Shown one piece after another: positions 8,958 to 19,860 of a DNA stretch of 64,000 bases. The notes under the pieces were generated by a model. It had not been told where the DNA came from, made no database searches, and saw only the letters and a program-made list of their open reading frames with translations. Origin of the DNA: Thermodesulfobacteriota bacterium (GTDB lineage Bacteria > Desulfobacterota_D > UBA1144 > Nemesobacterales > UBA2774). The position numbers and the translations under genes are program-made. Location: the NCBI GenBank assembly GCA_040754335.1, contig JBFMCV010000001.1, positions 558,001 to 622,000 of the forward strand, given 5' to 3'. Each line of letters starts with the position of its first letter. Position 1 is the stretch's first letter.

Positions 8958-9220
8958 GGGAAAATGTACGCATATGCGAAGATTCATAAAATTATAACTA
9001 CCTGTAAACACAGGCTATATAAAATTGTCAGAAAATATTATTATGCATGAGCTTATATTTTTGCGCCTGCGTGGGCGGGGTTTATAAGGGTTCAAAACAG
9101 AGGTTGCTGTTGTGAATAATGCGGAAATGAGTTCAGAGAGTAGAATTATCTAAGCCTTCAAAGATATGCAATTACTTGAAGATTGCTTTCTAACTAGCTG
9201 AAACAATGGCTAGATTATTT

Positions 9221-9631
9221 TTAAGACCCTTTTCTCATGAAGTCCTGGAACATGGAAGCGGTGTTCTTCACCTGCTCCATCCAGCTCTCCTGTATTTTCT
9301 GCATGTTCCTCATGTACTCGGAGAACTTGTCGTCCCCCATCCCGAGTCCGGACATGGAGCTTCCGCTGCCGTACTTCATAGGGCTCTCGGACATTATCCG
9401 GAGCATCCGCTTCGTGGTCTCCATGATGTTTTCCATGAGCTGCTTCTGGAGCTCGAGTGATTCCATGAAGAGCTTCTGCTGGTACTCGATGACGGGCTTC
9501 GTCATCTCCTGGGCCTTTTTCTGGCCCTCGAGTATCGGCTTGGTGATCTTCTCGATCTCTTTCTTCTGGGTCTCGAGGATCTTGATGAATTCCGCAAAGA
9601 TGTTTTCAGAGCTTTCCTTCTTAGTCGCCAT
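9221..9631 (-). CDS. Second phasin-like helical protein
   Basis: 136 residues with long heptad-like helices (FIKILETQKKEIEKITKPIL, KLFMESLELQKQLMENIMET) and a flexible Gly/Ser/Met-rich stretch at about 90-106 (YGSGSSMSGLGMGDDKF), then a helical tail IQESWMEQVKNTASMFQDF. The style recalls phasins and the PhaE/PhaR accessory subunits of class III/IV PHA synthases, whose tails are similar, but no synthase (PhaC) is in the window. ATG 9631 has AAGGAG seven bases upstream; a more upstream start is less likely. The ~320-base gap to the first phasin-like gene holds only that gene's promoter region and AT-rich sequence. Confidence 0.68.
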   Translation of the reverse strand: MATKKESSENIFAEFIKILETQKKEIEKITKPILEGQKKAQEMTKPVIEYQQKLFMESLELQKQLMENIMETTKRMLRIMSESPMKYGSGSSMSGLGMGDDKFSEYMRNMQKIQESWMEQVKNTASMFQDFMRKGS

Positions 9632-9660
9632 TTCGGTGCTCCTTAACACGTGATACTACT

Positions 9661-9687
9661 ATTATAAATCCGGTGTGAGATTGTCAA
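9661..9687 (-). promoter_or_regulatory. Promoter of the second phasin-like gene
   Basis: Minus strand TTGACA (9687-9682) and TATAAT (9666-9661), both consensus, but with a short 15-base spacer. Its position about 30 bases before the ATG is correct. Confidence 0.5.
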
Positions 9688-9810
9688 GCTTTGTGGCGAG
9701 GGGTCGCGGTTATGAAGAAGTGTCGATTTTGGATTGAATCAGCGAACCGCCTCACGAACGGAACCATAACAGGCGCACTCGGAGAGACGGAATGGTTTAT
9801 CGCGGCCTGC

Positions 9811-10152
9811 TTAAGCCGACGCCCTTCGTCTGCGGTAAATGAATATCCCCGCTGCTCCGACGATACCCAGTGCGATAACAATGGTTATAAAGCTCCACTC
9901 GTTGAGCGTCGGGATCGGCGCCGGGGTTACTTCACACAACCCTGTTTCTTCGTTACAGTCACCCGGCCTTACATTATCTATGCGGCATGCCGGGGTTCCT
10001 TCACCCAAATCAAAACATTGATCAGGCTCGAATTGGCAGCAATCGCCGAGGGTCGGGAGTCCGGAAAAGCTCTCTTCGGATAATGACAGAAACAGAAATC
10101 CGGCAAACAGGAATGAAAACAGGAAAAAGAGGAGCCGGTTCCCGATTAACAT
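9811..10152 (-). CDS. Secreted IPTL-CTERM sorting-signal protein
   Basis: 113 residues: N-terminal signal segment (7-25), a short cysteine-rich middle (six Cys between about 38 and 73, including GDCCQFEPDQCF), then a C-terminal sorting tripartite: IPTLNEW at 80-86, a membrane helix 87-105 and RRRR at 107-110. This is the IPTL-CTERM tag, recognised by exosortase-type proteases at the inner membrane and linked to exopolysaccharide export. The exosortase itself is not in this window. The protein is very short for a sorted surface protein; function unknown. Confidence 0.85.
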   Translation of the reverse strand: MLIGNRLLFFLFSFLFAGFLFLSLSEESFSGLPTLGDCCQFEPDQCFDLGEGTPACRIDNVRPGDCNEETGLCEVTPAPIPTLNEWSFITIVIALGIVGAAGIFIYRRRRASA

Positions 10153-10519
10153 GGTTAGCCCCCTTTAACGGTTTACTCCATTATATCTAAACAGAGTGGG
10201 GATAACAATAAATATTTACCAGTATGTCTAAATAATAAGCTTACTATGGGGCTCACCGTGATCTGTTTCTGGTTACACTGAAAGAAGCAGCCGGAGTGGG
10301 TGCAGTTCTGAACGCCTTCAAGCGTGCTTGGTTAAACAAGGAGATTTAAGTATAGGCAACGTCTTGCCGTTAAACTCAGGGAGCGGCCGGATAGTGTTTC
10401 ATAAGCGGATAAATGAAATTATCCGCATTTTGAATCCCTGACACCCCATACCTGTCAAGCGGTGCGCTTATGGGACCGCTCCCCTTAATACGATTCCGTC
10501 AATTAACGACCGGGGGTTA
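10153..10519. other. Gene-free spacer with stem-loop and short gene remnant
   Basis: 367 bases without a convincing gene. A perfect 8-bp stem GCGGATAA (10405-10412) / TTATCCGC (10419-10426) with a six-base loop is followed by ATTTT, so it may be a weak terminator. On the plus strand about 10239-10349 reads HRDLFLVTLKEAAGVGAVLN, then AFKRAWLNKEI and a stop. It looks like the conserved end of a lost gene, but no family was recognised. Confidence 0.4.
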
Positions 10520-10726
10520 TTAGCCCTCCAGTATGAACGTAATCCTGATGTGCGCCCTGTATTCGGTGATCTTCCCGCCCTTGCCTATGGCGGCGTTCAT
10601 CTTGGTTACCTCTACGCCGGTGAGCCCGCGGAGCGTCTTGTTCGCCCTGTCGAGTGCGTTCTTTACCGCGTCGTCCCACGATTTCGGCGACGATCCAATA
10701 ATCTCGGTGATCCTTGCAACAGCCAT
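10520..10726 (-). CDS. Dodecin, flavin-storage protein
   Basis: 68-residue dodecin, a small protein that assembles into hollow dodecamers storing flavin. The whole family pattern is present: MAVARITEIIGSSPKSWDDA, then ANKTLRGLTGVEVTKMNAAI and ITEYRAHIRITFILEG. The flavin-stacking tryptophan is W17. ATG 10726 has AGGAGGT upstream; a longer in-frame extension upstream lacks family similarity. It is divergent from the acyl-CoA dehydrogenase gene, itself a flavoprotein. Confidence 0.96.
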   Translation of the reverse strand: MAVARITEIIGSSPKSWDDAVKNALDRANKTLRGLTGVEVTKMNAAIGKGGKITEYRAHIRITFILEG

Positions 10727-10780
10727 GGCTAATACCTCCTTAGTGTGATTTATTACCTCAAGCTCCCCGGTCCCATTACT

Positions 10781-10810
10781 ACTATAATAAAAATGGGAAA
10801 AAAAAGTCAA
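10781..10810 (-). promoter_or_regulatory. Dodecin promoter
   Basis: Minus strand TTGACT (10810-10805), 18-base spacer beginning with a run of T, and TATAGT (10786-10781). The TTGACTTTTTTTT start is shared with the nitroreductase-like gene promoter at 13487-13515. Confidence 0.6.
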
Positions 10811-10930
10811 GGTAAATTTATCCCCTTCCATCGGCTTTATTACACAAATTTTATAATCATGCTATAATCAATCTCACAAAAAAAGACACCCGTTTTAGAG
10901 GGCATAATTTTATAATGTCAGGAGGGCCCT

Positions 10931-12073
10931 ATGCCTATAGATTTCGAGTTTACTGAAGAGCAGCAGATGTTCAGGGATACGATACGGGACTTCGGTGAGA
11001 ACGAGATAGCGCCGCTCGTGGAAGCCGCGGAGAAGCATGAGAAATTCCCCAAGCAGATATTCCCCAAGCTCGGGGAGATGGGTTTCCTCGGCATCTCTTT
11101 CCCCGAGGAATACGGCGGCGTGGGTTTGGACAAGGTGACGGAATGCATATTCGCCGAGGAGATGGGGCGCATTAACGCGGGCATAGCCATGTGCATTAAC
11201 GCGCATACGAGCCTCTCCTGCGTGCCCGTCTATAAATTCGGCACGAAAGAGCAGAAGGAGAAGTATCTTATACCCGGGATCGAGGGAAAGGTCATTGGCG
11301 CGCTCGGGCTGACCGAGCCCGACGCAGGCTCGGACGCGAGGAGCATACGAGCGACGGCGACGAAAAAGGGCGGGAAATACCATCTCAACGGTACCAAGAC
11401 CTGGATCACGAACGGCACTATGGCCGATTTCGTCATCGTCGCCGCCTATACGGACAAGACCAAAAAGGGCACGGGTATTAGCCTGTTCATAGTTGACGCT
11501 GACGCCCCCGGCTTCACGGAGAAGAACAAGATACACAAACTCGGTCACAGGTCGGCCGACACGGCCGAGCTCGTGTTCGAGAACTGCGAGATACCGGAAG
11601 AGAACCTCCTCGTCGGCGAGGGCGGGTTCAACGGCGCTATGGATACGCTCCTAGGCGCGCGCATCACGCACGCGGCCAAGTCCGTGGGCATAGCGCAGGC
11701 GGCTTTCGAGTTCGCGCTTCAATATTCGAAAGAAAGGGAGGCGTTCGGTAAGCACATATCGAAGTTCCAGGCGATAAGCTTCAAGCTCGCCGATATGGCG
11801 GTGAAGATAGAGTCCGCGCGGCTTTTAGTCTTCAAGGCGGCATGGCTTTACAGCAACGACAAGAAGGCTCTAAAGGAAGCTTCGATGGCTAAATTGTATG
11901 CCGCCGAGGTGGTGCAGTGGGTAGCGACCGAGGCCGTGCAGGTGCTGGGCGGATACGGGTACGGTGTCGAGTTCCCGGTAGAGAGATATTACAGGGACGC
12001 CAAGCTCGCCTCCATTACGGAAGGCACGTCCGAGATTCAGCACATCGTCATAGCGAGGGAGCTCGGGATCTAA
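10931..12073 (+). CDS. Acyl-CoA dehydrogenase
   Basis: 380-residue FAD enzyme of fatty-acid or branched-acyl beta-oxidation, catalysing alpha,beta-dehydrogenation of acyl-CoA. Family signatures include GALGLTEPDAGSDARSIRA, LNGTKTWITNGTMADF, KEREAFGKHISKFQAISFKL and VQVLGGYGYGVEFPVERYYR. The catalytic base glutamate is in ITEGTSEIQH near residue 364. Length is typical. GGAGGG precedes the ATG. No other beta-oxidation gene is adjacent, so the chain-length class cannot be told; the sequence is closest in style to butyryl- or short-chain enzymes. Confidence 0.95.
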   Translation: MPIDFEFTEEQQMFRDTIRDFGENEIAPLVEAAEKHEKFPKQIFPKLGEMGFLGISFPEEYGGVGLDKVTECIFAEEMGRINAGIAMCINAHTSLSCVPVYKFGTKEQKEKYLIPGIEGKVIGALGLTEPDAGSDARSIRATATKKGGKYHLNGTKTWITNGTMADFVIVAAYTDKTKKGTGISLFIVDADAPGFTEKNKIHKLGHRSADTAELVFENCEIPEENLLVGEGGFNGAMDTLLGARITHAAKSVGIAQAAFEFALQYSKEREAFGKHISKFQAISFKLADMAVKIESARLLVFKAAWLYSNDKKALKEASMAKLYAAEVVQWVATEAVQVLGGYGYGVEFPVERYYRDAKLASITEGTSEIQHIVIARELGI

Positions 12074-12104
12074 GGCTCTTTAGAACGTAAATCAAATTAC
12101 AAAT

Positions 12105-12144
12105 AAAAAGCGGGGACGCATCGTGAGACGCTCCCCGCTTTTTT
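12105..12144. terminator. Bidirectional rho-independent terminator
   Basis: AAAAGCGGGGA pairs with TCCCCGCTTTT around a 15-base loop, with an A tract on the left and a six-T tract on the right. It sits between the convergent acyl-CoA dehydrogenase and the minus-strand gene ending at 12193, and can serve both. Confidence 0.9.
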
Positions 12145-12192
12145 GTGTTCTTGATCGTAACCCTGTTCAATATCCTGATACTGGCAATGACC

Positions 12193-12390
12193 TTATTTCC
12201 AGGGGGCCGTCATCTCGCCCTTGTTCGGGTCCTGGAACTTGAGCCACTTCGACGAATCGTAGTGAGCCGCCGCGTAGCATAGTATAGCCGTCGTGGCTAT
12301 GAGCTGCTCGGGCGTGGATTTCGTCAATTCGGCCCGTTTCTTTATGATGTTCAATATCGGATCTGGTATGTTAACCGTAACTTCAGCCAT
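12193..12390 (-). CDS. Small protein, possible ribbon-helix-helix fold
   Basis: 65 residues, beginning MAEVTVNIPDPILNIIKKRA and continuing LTKSTPEQLIATTAILCY. This has the strand-helix-helix layout of ribbon-helix-helix (CopG-like) proteins, though the Pro/Trp-rich tail (WLKFQDPNKGEMTAPWK) is unusual. An AAGGAGG site precedes the ATG. It starts 21 bases after the stop of the nitroreductase-like gene and is almost certainly in the same operon, so it could be a regulator or an accessory subunit. Not recognised with certainty. Confidence 0.72.
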   Translation of the reverse strand: MAEVTVNIPDPILNIIKKRAELTKSTPEQLIATTAILCYAAAHYDSSKWLKFQDPNKGEMTAPWK

Positions 12391-12411
12391 TTTTAGAACC
12401 TCCTTATATTC

Positions 12412-13440
12412 TTAGTCTGTATCGCCGATGCCTCTTTCTTTCCTGTACTGGTCGAGTACCTCTCTCTTCACAGTCGGAACGACCTTGAAGTCGCCTTCCT
12501 TCGCGCCCACAATAGTCGCTTCCAGTTCAGCCTGGGATAGAGGCTCCACCTTCTTGTCGACCGCGTTGACTGGGTCACCGAGCTGCGAGGGCGTGAGCTT
12601 CCAATCGGTGAGGGCGTCTTTTCCGAGCCCGAACCTTATCGTTAGCTTGTTTATCTCCTCGAGCCTTCCCGGCGTCGGTCCGGGCGTCTGGATCATCTTC
12701 AGCTCTTCGAGCAGCTTCACTGTCTTGGGATCTCTCTCGAACGGCTCTCCGACCTTGCCCTTGAAGAACATCGTCTCGAACGGGGGGCGACCCCTCGTTC
12801 CGCCGCCGTCGAGGTTCTCGGACGGATACCCTACGGTCATCAGCCAGCAGAATACGTACGACGGCGGGAGGTTGAATTTGTCCTTGACGTTCCTCCTCGC
12901 TCCGCCGCTCGCGCCGTTAAGGCAGCAGCCGAGCCCGAGGGCCGTGGCAGTGAGGATAGCGTTCTGTATCGCGTTTCCGAGGTCTATGCATGCGAGCCTG
13001 TGAAGGACGAAGTCAGGGAGAAGGGCAGGCAGCGGGAAAAGCCTGTTAACGCGGTCATACTCCCATCCGTGAGCCTTGTCGAGGGCTCCCGTCCTCATCA
13101 GGTCGTGGAGCTGCTGACCCTGCGTGTCGTACGCCGCGAGGTCATAGCACCAGAAGATAAGTATCGGAGCCATCTGCGTCGTTATCTGGCTCCAATCCGA
13201 GATGAATTCCCAGATTTCCGGGTCTTCGTCTCTGTAAACTACTATGCCCCTCTGCCCGTTGAAGTTACCGGCTGACGGGGCGAGCCTTGATGCTTCAAGC
13301 ATAGCCTGTACCTTCCATCTCTCGACAGGCTTGTTTGGTTCATACCATCTTATCGATCTCCTCAAGCCTATCGCTTCGAAAGTATTAAGCGGTTGGACCT
13401 GACTGGCCTGAGGGAGAGCGTCGGAAATCAATGTACTCAT
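12412..13440 (-). CDS. Nitroreductase-like flavoprotein
   Basis: 342 residues. The N-terminal half has the nitroreductase pattern: AIGLRRSIRWYEPNKPVERW (FMN-phosphate arginines), MLEASRLAPSAGNFNGQRGI, and LGNAIQNAILTATALGLGC; then a GYPSE turn. FMN-dependent NAD(P)H oxidoreduction is inferred, substrate unknown. A 100-residue C-terminal extension (PGRLEEINKLTIRFGLG, then a PTVKREVLDQYRKE tail) is not usual for the family. ATG 13440 has AAGGAGG just upstream; the frame continues open further 5' without family similarity. It leads a two-gene operon with the small 65-residue protein. Confidence 0.82.
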   Translation of the reverse strand: MSTLISDALPQASQVQPLNTFEAIGLRRSIRWYEPNKPVERWKVQAMLEASRLAPSAGNFNGQRGIVVYRDEDPEIWEFISDWSQITTQMAPILIFWCYDLAAYDTQGQQLHDLMRTGALDKAHGWEYDRVNRLFPLPALLPDFVLHRLACIDLGNAIQNAILTATALGLGCCLNGASGGARRNVKDKFNLPPSYVFCWLMTVGYPSENLDGGGTRGRPPFETMFFKGKVGEPFERDPKTVKLLEELKMIQTPGPTPGRLEEINKLTIRFGLGKDALTDWKLTPSQLGDPVNAVDKKVEPLSQAELEATIVGAKEGDFKVVPTVKREVLDQYRKERGIGDTD

Positions 13441-13486
13441 TTCGGCCTCCTTATATAAATTGTGTTTTCTTACCAGACAATCAACC

Positions 13487-13515
13487 ATATTATTATTTCC
13501 GAAAAAAAAAGTCAA
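13487..13515 (-). promoter_or_regulatory. Promoter of nitroreductase-like operon
   Basis: Minus strand TTGACT (13515-13510), 17-base spacer starting with eight T, TAATAT (13492-13487). Closely resembles the dodecin promoter, suggesting shared regulation or simply a strong UP-less promoter type. Confidence 0.55.
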
Positions 13516-13663
13516 GTTATTCGTGCAATAAGGGACTATTAGTACTAATTTTCGGCCGGAAACCCGATGCCGCGCCCGGCCGCTGCCGCAGTCTGCCGGG
13601 GGGTGCTGCCCGCGCCCTACCCTTATATCGTCCAATAGTCTAGAATTATTTGATAATTCAGGG

Positions 13664-13691
13664 TTGAATTCGGAGCTTTGATTACTATATT
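13664..13691 (+). promoter_or_regulatory. Possible clpB promoter
   Basis: TTGAAT (13664-13669), 16-base spacer, TATATT (13686-13691), about 35 bases before the clpB ATG. No CIRCE element was found near it, so HrcA control is not supported. Confidence 0.4.
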
Positions 13692-13725
13692 TAGATAACG
13701 ATAACTTAACGGAGAAAGTGAGATA

Positions 13726-16359
<2,634 letters not shown>

Positions 16360-16379
16360 TCGAAAACGAACCGGGCACT

Positions 16380-17127
16380 CCCTCAGGATGGGGGAGTTTA
16401 ACAGATAACGTATCGCGGCTGGAAGCCGCTCCTACATTTGTGGTGGATTTTTATTTCTTGTAGGAGCACCATCTTGGTGCGATTCGTTTCAAATCCACCC
16501 TGCCCCTCCTTTGGATCCTGAAACAAGTTCAGGACAGGTGGAGGGAATTAACTGCAAAAGATGAGATTGCTTCGCTACGCTCGCAATGACAGGAAAGAAC
16601 TACATCCAATGAGAACTAAAACCGTTCGTACTGAGGCGCAGAATCTGCGCTCATATAAGATTCCCCGGTCACACTTCGGCTTTCGTTAAATATATGGAGC
16701 CGAGATAATACTGAGTTGCGAGCCCGTCCTGAGCGAAGTCGAAGGGTCGAAGTATGGACGGTTTTTCACCCTTACCATCAAAGGAGGGAGAAAAAAATAA
16801 AAAATCACGAAATCGACTCCACAATCTCATCCACAACCGCTTCGGGGTTGTCGGCTTCGGTTAAGGTGGCTTGCTTAGTATTTTCCCCCTTAGAAAAAGG
16901 GGGATTCAGGGGGATTTGGTTTTAAGAGAAAAGGAAGAAAAGAAAATCCTCCCTCACCCTCCTTTTCCAAAGGAGGGAATTGAAAACGAAAAGCATAAAG
17001 ATAGATTTCTCCCGTTTTATGTTCTACTACCCGGATGCTGTTTGAGAAGCAAATGAGTAATCAGCCTAGGGCGTCCTGCTTCTCGCTTGCTCGAAGCAGT
17101 GGTTGAAATGACAGGAGAGTTGTTAGG
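16380..17127. repeat. Repeat-filled spacer between clpB and pyrF
   Basis: No gene is visible. The spacer holds a run of short repeat types that recur in the window: GCGGCTGGAAGCCGCTCCTA (16423-16442) with its partner GTAGGAGCACCATCTTGGTG (about 16461), CCTCCTTTGGATCCTGAAAC with CAAGTTCAGGACAGGTGGAG (16504-16544), GATTGCTTCGCTACGCTCGC (16564), TGAGGCGCAGAATCTGCGC (16632-16650), and CCCCCTTAGAAAAAGGGGGA (about 16886). The latter part is flanked by a duplicated pyrF end. Confidence 0.75.
16820..16861 (-). repeat. Duplicate of the 3' end of pyrF
   Basis: These 42 bases are identical to 17143-17184 inside pyrF. Read on the minus strand, the copy continues in frame as LTEADNPEAVVDEIVESIS and a TGA stop at 16805-16807; pyrF ends ITEADNPEAVVDEIVKSIS. 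Beyond the 42 bases the copies differ at third codon positions (and Glu/Lys), so both look like real gene ends. Confidence 0.9.
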
Positions 17128-17850
17128 TTAGGAAATAGATTTCACAATCTCATCCACAACCGCTTCGGGGTTGTCGGCTTCGGTGATCGCCCGGCCGATG
17201 ACGAGGTAGTCAGCTCCTTTCGCCACTGCATCCGCCGGAGTCACAACACGCTTCTGATCGTGAGCCTCTCCGCCGGGGCGTATTCCGGGGACGACCAGCG
17301 TGAACCTGTCCCCGAACTCCTTCCTCAGCATTGCCACTTCCATGCCTGAGCAAACTAGCCCGTCCACTCCCGCCTTGTCGGCGAGTGAAGCGAGGCTCAG
17401 AACCGCATCCTTTGTCGATGAATTAATGCCGATCCGCTTAAGGCTTGCCTCGTCGTGGCTCGTAAGAACCGTGACCGCGAGTACAAGCGGCTTATGTCTC
17501 TTGTGTTGCGAGGCTTCGTCGACGACGGCTTCAGAGACGGCCTTCATCATCTCCACGCCCCCGAGCGCGTGTACCGTGAACATGCTCACACCATAGCGCA
17601 CCGCCTGTCTCCCCGAATGCTCCACGGTCGAAGGTATGTCGTGGAACTTGAGGTCGAGGAACACGTCAGCTCCCATGTCGCGGAACTCTTTAATCCCTAT
17701 CGGCCCCGCGTCTAAGAACAGTATCGGCCCCACCTTGAACGTCTTGATCTTGTGTTTGAGATTCTCGACCCAGAATTTGGCTATCCTGAGCTCTGGGAAA
17801 TCGAGAGCGAGTATTATACGCTCTTTGGGTTTCAGGTCTGGTCTCGCCAT
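17128..17850 (-). CDS. pyrF: Orotidine-5'-phosphate decarboxylase
   Basis: 240-residue enzyme of the last step of UMP synthesis, decarboxylating OMP. The (beta-alpha)8 barrel landmarks are ERIILALDFPE (10-20), the catalytic DLKFHDIP at 66-73 with the essential Lys and Asp residues, VVPGIRPGGEAHDQKRVVTP and YLVIGRAITEADNPEAVV. It belongs to the prokaryotic short type (type 1). It lies 18 bases downstream of proS on the same strand, so the pair is probably co-transcribed. Its last 42 bases are duplicated at 16820-16861. Confidence 0.96.
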   Translation of the reverse strand: MARPDLKPKERIILALDFPELRIAKFWVENLKHKIKTFKVGPILFLDAGPIGIKEFRDMGADVFLDLKFHDIPSTVEHSGRQAVRYGVSMFTVHALGGVEMMKAVSEAVVDEASQHKRHKPLVLAVTVLTSHDEASLKRIGINSSTKDAVLSLASLADKAGVDGLVCSGMEVAMLRKEFGDRFTLVVPGIRPGGEAHDQKRVVTPADAVAKGADYLVIGRAITEADNPEAVVDEIVKSIS

Positions 17851-17868
17851 CTGGTTTGAATTATATAT

Positions 17869-19575
17869 CTATGACAGGAGCGACTCCACTTCTTTTACGA
17901 CCTCATCGAGCTTCACGTTGCGTGAAACGCCGCCCTTCCGGAGCTTCAGTTCCGCCTCCCCTTCCTTTATAGTCCTCGGCCCCACTGCTATGTGTATGGG
18001 TATCCCTATCAGCTCAGCATCCTTCAATTTGAACCCCGGGCCTACGTCCCTGTCGTCTATTATGACTTCATAACCTTTATCGAGAAGCTCCCCGTATATC
18101 TTCTCGGCCGCGTTCATGATCTCCACGTCCTTCACCTTTAACGGAAGCACCGTGACCTCGAACGGCGCGAGAGCCCTCGGGAATATCATGCCGTTCTCGT
18201 CGTGGTTCTGCTCTATCGCCGCGGCTACCGTCCTTCCTATCCCTATCCCGTAGCACCCCATTATGTAGGGCTTCTCCTTCCCGTCGGAGTCTATAAAAGT
18301 GGCGTTCATCGCTTCCGAATATTTTGTGCCCAGCATGAACACGTGCCCGACCTCTATCCCCCTCGTCGCCGTGAGCGAGCCGGTCTTGCATCTCGGGCAC
18401 TTGTCCCCTTCGGACGCGACACGGATATCGCCCGTCTCCTTTATCTGGAAGTCCCTTCCGGGGAGCACGTTTATTATGTGATAGTCCTCCTTGTTGGCCC
18501 CCGTTACGGAGCTGCCCATACCCAATACGGACCTGTCGGCGATGGTCCTTATGCTGAGTCCTACAGGGCCGCTGAACCCCATCCTGCCGCCCGTGACTTC
18601 TTCTATCGTTGCCGCCGTCGCGAGCTCTACGACCTCCGCGCCGAGCGCTTTCTTGAGCTTCGTCAGGCTGAGCTCGTGGTCCCCCCTCACGAGGGCAGCG
18701 ACGGGCTGGCCGTCGGCCGTGACTATCATAGTCTTTATAAGGTTCGAAGGCATGACATTCAGGAACTCGGCCACCTCCTCGACGGTCTTGAGGCCGGGAG
18801 TATGTACCTCCACGACAACCTTGTCTTCCTTCGACCCCTTGACCCCTTTCTCGTGCCAGTCTATTTCCGCTAATTCGAGGTTGGCCGCGTATCCGCAGTT
18901 CCCGCAGCTCATCACGACGTCCTCGCCCGTGGGCGCAAGCACCATGAACTCGTGGGAGAAGCTCCCGCCTATGTTCCCCGTATCCGCAAGCACGGCCCTG
19001 AACTCGAGCCCGCACCTCTCGAATATTCGCACGTACGCGTCGTACATGAGCTGATAGGATTTCTCCGCTCCGGCAACGTCCGCATCGAAGCTGTAGGCGT
19101 CCTTCATTATGAACTCGCGGGCGCGCATCACGCCGAACCGGGGGCGTATCTCGTCCCTGAACTTCGTCTGTATCTGGTAGAGGTTTATCGGGAGCTGCTT
19201 GTAGGAGCGTACGTCGCGCCTCACTATGTCCGTTATGACCTCTTCGTGAGTAGGGCCTATGCAGAATTCCCTGTCTGCGCGGTCCTTGAACCTTAGAAGC
19301 TCCTTCCCGTAGTAATCCCACCTGCCGCTCTCCCTCCAGAGCTCGGACGGCACGACGGCGGGCATGAGGAGCTCTATCGCCCCTGCCCTGTTCATCTCCT
19401 CCCGGACTATGTTCTCGACCTTGCTAATGGACCTCAGCCCGAGCGGGAGGTAGTTGTAGATACCCGCCGCGACTTTTCTTATCATCCCCGCCCTTATCAT
19501 GAGCTTCTGGCTCACGACCTCGGCGTCGGCAGGGTCTTCCTTGAGCGTCGGGATAAAGTATTGGGAATATCTCAT
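17869..19575 (-). CDS. proS: Prolyl-tRNA synthetase
   Basis: 568-residue class II aminoacyl-tRNA synthetase of the bacterial type with an inserted editing domain. ATG 19575 gives the standard start MRYSQYFIPTLKEDPADAEV; an in-frame upstream codon is less likely. Class II motifs include MRAGMIRKVAAGIYNYLPLG, GPTHEEVITDIVRRDVRSYK and RDEIRPRFGVMRAREFIMKD. The YbaK-like editing insert covers about 225-390 (MVTADGQPVAALVRGDHEL region). The C-terminal anticodon domain carries VIIDDRDVGPGFKLKDAELI. It lies upstream of pyrF. Confidence 0.97.
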   Translation of the reverse strand: MRYSQYFIPTLKEDPADAEVVSQKLMIRAGMIRKVAAGIYNYLPLGLRSISKVENIVREEMNRAGAIELLMPAVVPSELWRESGRWDYYGKELLRFKDRADREFCIGPTHEEVITDIVRRDVRSYKQLPINLYQIQTKFRDEIRPRFGVMRAREFIMKDAYSFDADVAGAEKSYQLMYDAYVRIFERCGLEFRAVLADTGNIGGSFSHEFMVLAPTGEDVVMSCGNCGYAANLELAEIDWHEKGVKGSKEDKVVVEVHTPGLKTVEEVAEFLNVMPSNLIKTMIVTADGQPVAALVRGDHELSLTKLKKALGAEVVELATAATIEEVTGGRMGFSGPVGLSIRTIADRSVLGMGSSVTGANKEDYHIINVLPGRDFQIKETGDIRVASEGDKCPRCKTGSLTATRGIEVGHVFMLGTKYSEAMNATFIDSDGKEKPYIMGCYGIGIGRTVAAAIEQNHDENGMIFPRALAPFEVTVLPLKVKDVEIMNAAEKIYGELLDKGYEVIIDDRDVGPGFKLKDAELIGIPIHIAVGPRTIKEGEAELKLRKGGVSRNVKLDEVVKEVESLLS

Positions 19576-19619
19576 GTCAGCCGTATAAATTACCGATTCG
19601 GCGGCTAAATGCAACTCAT

Positions 19620-19765
19620 TATGCGTGCTTGTTGTCTTGATTCCCTCCCCCTTGAAGGGACGGTTCTGAGCGTGCGCAAGAACCGGTCGGAGCTACAACG
19701 AAGCTGATGAAGTCAATCGACTTCGGCCTCAGTGTCACTCAAACCAAAACGGGTTTGGGTGGGGG
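19620..19765. repeat. Interrupted palindromic repeat
   Basis: CCCTCCCCCTTGAAGGG (about 19644-19660) starts a G/C palindrome whose expected end (TTGGGTGGGGGTG, about 19753) is displaced by about 90 bases that include GGTTCTGAGCGTGCGCAAGA, a unit also seen at 32122. It resembles one repeat inserted in another. Confidence 0.5.
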
Positions 19766-19860
19766 TGTTAATTTTTAATACTCCGCATCGGCAGCCCGAG
19801 AAAGTGACATTACCGGATTCATGGGTCTATATTGGGACAGATAAGATATTGGACCGTTTC

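Noticed and set aside
16380-17127. CRISPR array
   Set aside because: Repeats in this and similar spacers vary in length, are palindromic and are not regularly spaced; no cas genes are in the window.
18077-19321. Arg/Gly-rich frame within proS
   Set aside because: Shadow in a second frame of the proS gene; composition not protein-like.
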